DNA from: Nocardioides terrae
GTDB lineage: Bacteria; Actinomycetota; Actinomycetes; Propionibacteriales; Nocardioidaceae
Assembly (NCBI RefSeq): GCF_900112345.1
Contig: NZ_FOLB01000001.1
Coordinates: 496,001-560,000 of the forward strand
Reading direction: 5' to 3'
Length of the DNA stretch: 64,000 bases
In this document: positions 58,880-64,000 of the stretch, piece by piece
How positions within the stretch are numbered: position 1 is the stretch's first letter
Layout of the letters: each line of letters opens with the position of its first letter
Program-made: the position numbers and the translations under genes
The notes under the pieces: model-generated
What the model was told of the DNA's origin: nothing
The model's input: the letters and a program-made list of their open reading frames with translations, nothing else
Database searches by the model: none

Positions 58880-59715
58880 CCGGCCTGCGCGTCACGACCC
58901 AGGGGCTCGTGCACCTCTACCACTCCGAGGGCCACGACGTCGCCGCGCTGTCCGGCGTCGACCTCCACGTCGTCGGTGGTGAGCTGATGGGGCTGCTCGG
59001 GCCGTCCGGCTCGGGCAAGTCCACGCTGCTCAACCTGCTGGCCGGCGTCTTCCGGCCGTCGGCGGGCAAGATCCACCTCGGTGACGTCGAGCTCTCCACC
59101 GCGACGGCGCACGAGATCGACCGGCTGCGCGCCACCGACGTGTCGCTGATCCTGCAGAGCGCCACCCGCAACCTGCTTCCCTACGCCAGCCCGATCGCCA
59201 ACGTCGCCTTCGCGCAGCGCGCCGCCCGGCGGGCCGGCAAGGACGTCCCCGACCCGCGCGAGGTTCTCGCCGACGTCGGCCTGGAGGCCAACGCCGACGC
59301 CCCGCTGCCCTCGTTGACGCCTGGCGAGCTCCAGCTCACCGCGCTCGCCGTCTCGCTCGCGCCCCGGCCCGGTCTGCTCCTCGCCGACGAGCCCACCAGC
59401 CAGCTCGACCACGACGCGCGGGACCGCGTCCTCGAGGCGCTCGCCGCGACCAGCCGCACCCACGGCACGACGGTCGTCCTCGTCACCCACGACCCGCACG
59501 TGGCCGCCTACCTGCCGCGGACGGTGACGATCCGCGACGGTCGCATCGGCGGCGAGGGGCGCAGCGGCGAGGAGTACGCGGTCGTCACCGCGGACGGGTT
59601 CCTCCCGCTGCCGGCCCACGTGCGCGACGTACTCCCGCCCGGTGCCCTCGTCCGCTTCCATCCCCTGGACGAGCACGGGCGCTACGAGATCGTGCCGGAG
59701 GAGACCCATGACTGA
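58876..59715 (+). CDS. ABC ATPase with atypical signature motif
   Basis: 279 aa, GTG start overlapping the permease stop. Walker A GPSGSGKST (residues 38-46), Q-loop ILQSATRNLLPY, Walker B GLLLADEPTSQLD and H-loop VTHDPH are intact. The signature, however, is LTPGELQL where LSGGQ is expected. The C-terminal 50 residues (GGEGRSGEEYAVVTADGFLPLP...) are an extra domain. Probably one half of an asymmetric pair with the following ATPase. Confidence 0.87.
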   Translation: MTGLRVTTQGLVHLYHSEGHDVAALSGVDLHVVGGELMGLLGPSGSGKSTLLNLLAGVFRPSAGKIHLGDVELSTATAHEIDRLRATDVSLILQSATRNLLPYASPIANVAFAQRAARRAGKDVPDPREVLADVGLEANADAPLPSLTPGELQLTALAVSLAPRPGLLLADEPTSQLDHDARDRVLEALAATSRTHGTTVVLVTHDPHVAAYLPRTVTIRDGRIGGEGRSGEEYAVVTADGFLPLPAHVRDVLPPGALVRFHPLDEHGRYEIVPEETHD

Positions 59716-60379
59716 GCTCGTCGCCACCGACCTGTCCGTGGAGTACGCCGGCCAGCACGGCCCGCTCTGCGCAGTCCGGCCGCTCGACCTCGAGCTCGCC
59801 GCGGGCACGTTCCTCGCCGTCACCGGACCGTCCGGTGCGGGCAAGTCATCGCTGCTCTGGGCGCTGGCCGGCGCTCTGACGCCGGCCACCGGCACCGTGA
59901 CGGTGACCGGCGAGCGGGTGACCGACCGCGAGCGCGCCGCCACCCTGGGCATCGCGCTCATCCCGCAGGGCAACGGCCTGGCCGGCTCGCTGTCGGCCGA
60001 GGAGAACATCCTCGTACCGCTGGTGACCCGTCGGGTCGACCCGGCCGAGGCGTTCCGGCGGACCGATGACGCGCTCGAGCTGGTCGGGCTCGCCGACTCC
60101 CGCCGCCACCTCGTCGACGAGCTGTCCGGCGGTCAGCAGCAGCGCGTCGCCCTGGCGCGAGCCCTGGCCCAGCAGCCGCGGGTGATCCTGGCCGACGAGT
60201 CGACCAGCGACCTCGACGCGGGCAACCGCGCGCGGATGATCGGCGCGCTGCGCCGCGAGGCCCAGCGGGGCGCGGTCGTGGTGCTGGCGACGCACGACCC
60301 CGAAGCCGCGGCCGAGGCCGACGCCGAGCTTGCGCTCGACCAGTCGGTCGCGACCTGGGCCCGGCCGCTGCCGGGCTGA
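59708..60379 (+). CDS. ABC ATPase, canonical (LolD/MacB-like)
   Basis: 223 aa. Walker A GPSGAGKSS, Q-loop IPQGNGLAGSLSA, full signature LSGGQQQR, Walker B VILADESTSDLD and H-loop ATHDP. Overlaps the preceding ATPase by 8 bp. It would pair with that ATPase, each contributing one half of the ATP sites, to drive the 1008-aa permease. Confidence 0.88.
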   Translation: MTELVATDLSVEYAGQHGPLCAVRPLDLELAAGTFLAVTGPSGAGKSSLLWALAGALTPATGTVTVTGERVTDRERAATLGIALIPQGNGLAGSLSAEENILVPLVTRRVDPAEAFRRTDDALELVGLADSRRHLVDELSGGQQQRVALARALAQQPRVILADESTSDLDAGNRARMIGALRREAQRGAVVVLATHDPEAAAEADAELALDQSVATWARPLPG

Positions 60380-60440
60380 GGCGGTCGGCGGCCGCACGTC
60401 CGTCGCGCGTCGCCCCTGGCCGCCCCCCGGCCCGTCGCAC

Positions 60441-60503
60441 GGAAAACAGATGGGTTGGGCGCCGTTCAAGCAAGGTCGAGGCCGCCCAAGTCATCGGTTT
60501 TCC
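60441..60503. repeat. Hairpin element, left copy flanking second DUF559 gene
   Basis: ACAGATGGGTTGGGCG (60447-60462, within 60441-60463) meets an inverted relative CGCCCAAGTCATCGGTTTTCC region (60481-60503); arms of about 23 bases with three to four mismatches flank a 17-base loop. The whole block is the approximate reverse complement of the right-hand element at 61595-61654, so the gene has terminal inverted repeats. Confidence 0.8.
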
Positions 60504-60651
60504 ATCGACACCCCGGGCAGAAGCCGGATCCCGCAGCATCATCCGGCTGAACCGGGCCGGATCCCGTCCACAGCCCCTCCTGCAGGCGCACTGATCCACA
60601 GTCCCGGTCATGGCGCGATCGAGAGCCACCGGCACTGGGGAGATCCCCGGC

Positions 60652-61719
60652 ATGGCGGAGAAGCAGATCGATCCGGCGCCACTCGTCCGACGTGGCCGCT
60701 CCCCCGGCGCCGGCTGGTCGCGGGTCGCGCGGGGGCTGCACCGGTCAGGTGGCCTTGGGCTCCTCGGCGATCTCCACGCGTGGTCGGCCGTCCTGCGACC
60801 GACCGCGGCATTCACCCATCTGACCGCGGCCCAGGTCCGCGGCTGGTGGCTGCCGCCGCTGCCCGAGGACCTTCCGGTCTGGGTCACCCAGACGATGGCG
60901 CAGAACGCCTCCACGAGGAGCGGACTCGTCGTGATCAGACGCCGCGGCATCCCCTGGTACGACCACGTCGGCGGGCTGCGGGTCTCGACAGCGGCGGAGA
61001 CGCTCGTGACGTGTGCCATCGACCTCGGCCTGCTTGACCTCGTCGTGCTGATCGACGCCGCACTGCACCAGGGCGACGTGACGATCGCCGAGCTCGAGGA
61101 GGTCGCGCGGCAGCACCGGCGCGGGGCGCCGCGGCTGCGCGAGGCGATGCCGTACGTCGAGGGGCGGTCGGAGTCGGCGTGGGAGACGCTGCTGCGGGTG
61201 CTCCACGTCATCTGCGGGATCGAGGTCGAGCCGCAGAAGGAGCTGTTCACCGCCGACGGGAGCTTCGTCGCACGGGCCGACCTGTGGTTGGTGGGCACGG
61301 AGCGGTTCCACGAGTACGACGGCGACGACCACCTCGAGCGACGGCGCCGCCGCAAGGACCTCAAGCGGGACGGGCGGATCGGCCGTGCCGACCTTGAACG
61401 CCGCGGCTACACCTCGGCGGACGTGCTCACCCAGGGCGTCAGCATCCTGCGCGACGCCGACGAGGCGATCGGCCGTGAGCACGACCTCGCTCGGATCCGA
61501 CCGTGGAACGACCTCCTCCGGGAGTCGCTCTTCACACCTTCAGGACGGAGAGGTTCCGCCGACGGCTCCGGCTCGAGGGGGCGACGGAGTCGACAACAGA
61601 TGACTTGGGCGCCTGACGGCCGGCCCGGGCACCGACCGACCCATCTGTTTTTCCCGCCGCCAGCCAGCCACCGACAACAGCCCCACAGACAGCGGCCAGC
61701 CGATAGCCAGAACCCCTAG
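60652..61719 (+). CDS. AbiEi-like/DUF559 nuclease-fold protein, second cassette
   Basis: 355 aa from ATG 60652 (GGGGAG 8 bases upstream); an ATG at 60610 is also in frame. Domains: AbiEi-like middle part (FTHLTAAQVRGWWLPPLP, WVTQTM...LVVIRRRGIPWYDHVGGLRVSTAAETLVTCAIDLGLLDLVVLIDAAL) and a C-terminal DUF559/Vsr-like domain: SESAWETLLRVL, FVARADLWLV, FHEYDGDDHLERRRRRKDLKRD. Candidate catalytic residues are E in WETLL, D in ARADLW and E in HEYDG. The normal end seems to be near residue 290; the last ~50 codons run through the right palindromic element and encode a low-complexity tail ending at a TAG shared with the convergent gene's stop. Confidence 0.82.
   Translation: MAEKQIDPAPLVRRGRSPGAGWSRVARGLHRSGGLGLLGDLHAWSAVLRPTAAFTHLTAAQVRGWWLPPLPEDLPVWVTQTMAQNASTRSGLVVIRRRGIPWYDHVGGLRVSTAAETLVTCAIDLGLLDLVVLIDAALHQGDVTIAELEEVARQHRRGAPRLREAMPYVEGRSESAWETLLRVLHVICGIEVEPQKELFTADGSFVARADLWLVGTERFHEYDGDDHLERRRRRKDLKRDGRIGRADLERRGYTSADVLTQGVSILRDADEAIGREHDLARIRPWNDLLRESLFTPSGRRGSADGSGSRGRRSRQQMTWAPDGRPGHRPTHLFFPPPASHRQQPHRQRPADSQNP
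61595..61654. repeat. Hairpin element, right copy flanking second DUF559 gene
   Basis: AACAGATGACTTGGGCGCC (61595-61613) and GACCCATCTGTTTTTCC (61638-61654) are imperfect inverted arms. Compared with the left element, the outer arms match each other (ACAGATGGGT) and the inner arms match each other (GATGACTTGGGCG), as terminal inverted repeats do. It overlaps the 3' end of the DUF559 reading frame. Confidence 0.8.
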
Positions 61720-62090
61720 ATCCCCTCCCGCGGCTCATCGATGAACACGACGGGATGGTCGCCGGGGTCACCCTCCATGTTGAGCGCGGAATGGGCGATC
61801 ACGGCGCGGACGTGGGCGCGCTCGCGCTCCGCGCCGGCGCGGCACGGGATGAGCACGTCGTCGATGGAAGGAGCCGGGGCGAGCGTCGCGCGGTAGCCCT
61901 CGACCTCCAGCGCGGCGATCACCGCGGCAGGGTCCTGGCCTTCAGGGACGTGGTAGCGCAGCGTGTCGGTGTTCGGCGAGAAGGCCTCGGCCTTGACGGC
62001 CTCGTCACGACGCCGCAGGACGCGGACGGCAGCCATCGCGACGAGCGCGAGGACGACCAGCACCAACACAGGGACGAGTACGGCAGACAT
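61716..62090 (-). CDS. Small membrane-anchored hypothetical protein
   Basis: 124 aa. One N-terminal transmembrane helix (VLVPVLVLVVLALVAMAAVRVL) with basic RRRD behind it, then a cytosolic domain with strands (TDTLRYHVPEGQDPAAVIAALEVEGYRATLAP) that reads like a ferredoxin-like fold, ending DHPVVFIDEPREGI. No family recognised. Its stop codon shares the palindrome CTAG with the stop of the DUF559 gene. Confidence 0.72.
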   Translation of the reverse strand: MSAVLVPVLVLVVLALVAMAAVRVLRRRDEAVKAEAFSPNTDTLRYHVPEGQDPAAVIAALEVEGYRATLAPAPSIDDVLIPCRAGAERERAHVRAVIAHSALNMEGDPGDHPVVFIDEPREGI

Positions 62091-62132
62091 GCCGCTCCGG
62101 TACCCAGCCGCCCAGCCCGAGCCTCATACGGC

Positions 62133-63191
62133 TCAGTCGTCCTCCCAGTCGCGGCGCGGGCCGGTGACGGCGTCGCGCTCGGCGCGCGTCATGTTGCGTG
62201 ACCCGATGAGGCTGACGACCGTCGTGACGGCGAGGGTTCCGACGATGACGACGAGCGAGAGCCAGATCGGGATGTCCGGTGCCCATTCGATGTGGTGGCC
62301 GCCGTTGATGAACGGCAGCTCGTTCTCGTGCATCGCGTGCAGGATCAGCTTCACGCCGATGAAACCGAGCAGGAACGCCAGCCCGTAGGAGAGGTAGATG
62401 AGCCGCTCGAGCAGTCCTCCGATGAGGAAGTAGAGCTGCCGCAGGCCCATCAGCGCGAAGAGGTTCGCGGTGAAGACGATGTAGGGGTCGCGGGTGAGGC
62501 CGTAGATCGCCGGGATCGAGTCGAGGGCGAACAGCAGGTCGGTGGTGCCCAGCGTCAGCACCACGAAGAACATCGGCGTGAGCAGCCGCTTGCCGCCGAC
62601 GCGGGCGAACAGTTTGGTGCCGTGCCACTCGGCGGTCGCCGGAAGGCGCTTCTCGGCGAAGCGGACGAGCTTGTTCTCCTCGTACTCGTCCTCGTCCTCG
62701 CCGCCCTCGCGGGCCAGCTTGTAGGCGGTCCAGACGAGGAAGAGGCCGAAGATGTAGAAGACCCAGCTGAACTGGTTGATCGCGGCCGCGCCGAGCACGA
62801 TGAAGGCGCCGCGCATGATGAGCGCCAGCACGATGCCGATCATCAGGGCGGTCTGCTGGAACTGCCGCGGCACTCCGAACTTCGCCATGATGATGATGAA
62901 GATGAACAGGTTGTCGACCGACAGCGAGTACTCCGTCAGCCAGCCGGCGAAGAACTCGGCCGACGGGTTCGGCGACAGCGCGTGCGGCTCGGCGAAGACC
63001 GCCAGTCCGATGCCGAACAGCACGGCGAGGCCCACGAAGACGGCCAGGTGCCGGCCGACCTCCGCCATGGTCGGCTCGTGCGGGCGGCGGGCGATGACGA
63101 AGATGTCGAGGGCGAGGACCCCGACGAGGATGACCGTGGTGATGGCCCAGACAGTGGGCGAGGCGACCGAGTCGCCGTAGAGAGCGTTCAT
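62133..63191 (-). CDS. TerC/Alx family membrane protein, probable Mn2+ exporter
   Basis: 352 aa, seven to nine helices. TerC/Alx motif AGWLTEYSLSVDNLFIFIIIMAKFGVP contains the acidic residues of the metal site; a second half has TLGTTDLLFALDSIPAIYGLTRDPYIVFTANLFALMGLRQLYFLI. The central cytosolic loop is strongly acidic (EGGEDEDEYEEN). Alx/TerC proteins export manganese. ATG 63191 is chosen because GGAGGAG precedes it and lies inside the riboswitch expression platform. Confidence 0.92.
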   Translation of the reverse strand: MNALYGDSVASPTVWAITTVILVGVLALDIFVIARRPHEPTMAEVGRHLAVFVGLAVLFGIGLAVFAEPHALSPNPSAEFFAGWLTEYSLSVDNLFIFIIIMAKFGVPRQFQQTALMIGIVLALIMRGAFIVLGAAAINQFSWVFYIFGLFLVWTAYKLAREGGEDEDEYEENKLVRFAEKRLPATAEWHGTKLFARVGGKRLLTPMFFVVLTLGTTDLLFALDSIPAIYGLTRDPYIVFTANLFALMGLRQLYFLIGGLLERLIYLSYGLAFLLGFIGVKLILHAMHENELPFINGGHHIEWAPDIPIWLSLVVIVGTLAVTTVVSLIGSRNMTRAERDAVTGPRRDWEDD

Positions 63192-63202
63192 GGTGTCAGT
63201 GA

Positions 63203-63336
63203 CTCCTCCGGAGCGCGCAACAGGACTCCGGAGGTCTCTTCCACCCACGGGTCACGTGGATCGGCGGCACCGGGTCCGCCCCGTGGGGCGAGCCGTACTG
63301 ACGACACCGTCGCGAAGGAATACTCCCCTCCATACG
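63203..63336 (-). ncRNA. yybP-ykoY manganese riboswitch
   Basis: On the minus strand the leader reads GGAGGGGAGTATTCC (63331-63317), then a GTCGTCAGTACGG segment, a central hairpin, and finally GGAAGAGACCTCC (down to about 63229). GGGGAGTA and GAGACC are the two conserved ends of the yybP-ykoY family. GGAGG near the 5' end and CCTCC near the 3' end form P1. Next, CCTCCGGAG (63234-63226) can instead pair perfectly with CTCCGGAGG (63213-63205), which holds the Shine-Dalgarno of the TerC gene. Metal binding would favour P1 and free the ribosome site. Confidence 0.85.
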
Positions 63337-63404
63337 AGCACCATCCTCGCACGCCGACCCCGACCCGGGCCAACCGCACCAGGCCGAGGGGGTGACGAGG
63401 GCGC

Positions 63405-63632
63405 TCAGGCGCGGGGCGCGTGCCGCTTGCTGTCCCGCGACGACGGCAGGATGCCGGCGTCCTTGTTGCGCTGCGCCTTCTTGAGCTGACGGCTCAGGCT
63501 CCACCCGAGGAACACGACGGCGACGAGCAGGAGCAGGAAGACGGCGAAGGCGGTCCAGCCGGCCTTGACGTCCGCGGCCTGCGGGCCGTCCTCGGCCAGG
63601 ACGGTGACGAGTGTGACGAACAGGGTGCTCAT
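63405..63632 (-). CDS. Small single-span membrane protein
   Basis: 75 aa. A short N-terminal hydrophobic stretch is followed by a strong helix (AGWTAFAVFLLLLVAVVFLGWSLSRQ) and a basic tail (LKKAQRNKDAGILPSSRDSKRHAPRA). Its ATG overlaps the stop of mca by 4 bp. Genes of this type commonly follow mca in actinobacteria; function unknown. Confidence 0.78.
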   Translation of the reverse strand: MSTLFVTLVTVLAEDGPQAADVKAGWTAFAVFLLLLVAVVFLGWSLSRQLKKAQRNKDAGILPSSRDSKRHAPRA

Positions 63633-64000
63633 GATGGTCCCTCGTTGTTGCTGATGCCGGCGAACAGGTCGTCCTCCGGCATGGTGGTCTCGACGTGGCT
63701 GACGACGAGCTCGAAGTCCTCGGTCGGCCAGATCTCGTCCTCGAGCTCGCGCGGTGTGGCGAACCACCAGGAGTCGGGGTCGATCTGTGTGGCGTGCGCG
63801 AGCAGGGCCTGGTCACGCACGCCGAAGTAGTCCGAGCACGGCACGTGCGTGGTCACGCGGGCGTCCCAGGCGTCGTCCTTGGTCCACCGCTCCAGCCGCT
63901 CCCCGTAGTGCGACTCCAGTCCGTGGGCGATCATCGCCTCGTGCAGCGCCTGCGCCTTCGGCCGGTTGAACCCGTGGTGGTAGTAGAGCTTCAGCACCTG
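63629..64000 (-). CDS. mca: Mycothiol S-conjugate amidase, C-terminal part (partial)
   Basis: The visible 123 residues are the end of Mca: LYYHHGFNRPKAQALHEAMIAHGLES, RVTTHVPCSDYFGVRDQALLAHATQIDPDSWWF and WPTEDFELVVSHVETTMPEDDLFAGI. The start and the AHPDD zinc motif lie beyond the right edge. Mca cleaves mycothiol conjugates in detoxification and marks the organism as a mycothiol-producing actinomycete. Confidence 0.9.
   Translation of the reverse strand, partial: QVLKLYYHHGFNRPKAQALHEAMIAHGLESHYGERLERWTKDDAWDARVTTHVPCSDYFGVRDQALLAHATQIDPDSWWFATPRELEDEIWPTEDFELVVSHVETTMPEDDLFAGISNNEGPS

Overview
The window is GC-rich actinobacterial chromosome with strong third-position GC bias, many GTG starts and many 4-base stop/start overlaps. 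Gene content (mycothiol conjugate amidase, a LpqY/SugABC-type sugar importer, a DUF4245-GlpX-fumarase neighbourhood, a PIN-PhoH protein, an SCP-like set of secreted cell-wall enzymes) fits a Nocardioides-like member of the Propionibacteriales. The genus is an inference.

Layout. 1-1902 is the end of an integrated element: an XRE regulator (cut by the left edge), an excisionase, a tyrosine integrase and a duplicated tRNA 3' end that looks like an attachment site. 1903-5923 is a second accessory islet. It holds a DUF5131 (three-Cys motif) protein under a LexA-type box, its overlapping convergent partner TcmP with its own palindromic operator, two small unknown proteins, an EACC1-like membrane protein and the wreck of another integrase. 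5924 onward is mostly chromosomal backbone: ychF, PH-domain membrane proteins, a GH3 glucosaminidase, an SsuABC/ThiXYZ-like importer, xthA, a YrdC-family protein, ispH, xseAB, two gene stumps (one is idi) meeting at a deletion point, SulP, DUF2185, DUF4245, a permease, a molybdate operon (Mop-type regulator, modABC) coupled to glpX, a sugar ABC system with a CebR-like operator, a second ABC importer, a class I fumarase, two Na+/H+ antiporters, fumC, a lytic transglycosylase, phoH, a cis-prenyltransferase, a TrhA protein, a YyaL protein, a CDGSH/diiron-oxidase pair, an FtsX-like export system, a TerC protein behind a yybP-ykoY manganese riboswitch, and the end of mca.

The most unusual signal concerns two DUF559 (Vsr-fold nuclease-like) genes, 20 kb apart. 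Each sits between convergent chromosomal genes and each is bracketed on both sides by its own matched pair of palindromic elements: two 77-bp nested hairpins around the first, two ~60-bp inverted hairpins around the second. This resembles a REP/RAYT arrangement but with a different nuclease family, and may be an undescribed class of small mobile cassette. The second point of interest is the SOS-box-controlled DUF5131/TcmP pair. Other palindromic units lie inside coding sequences (fumarase, an ABC permease) and between convergent genes (27971-28081).
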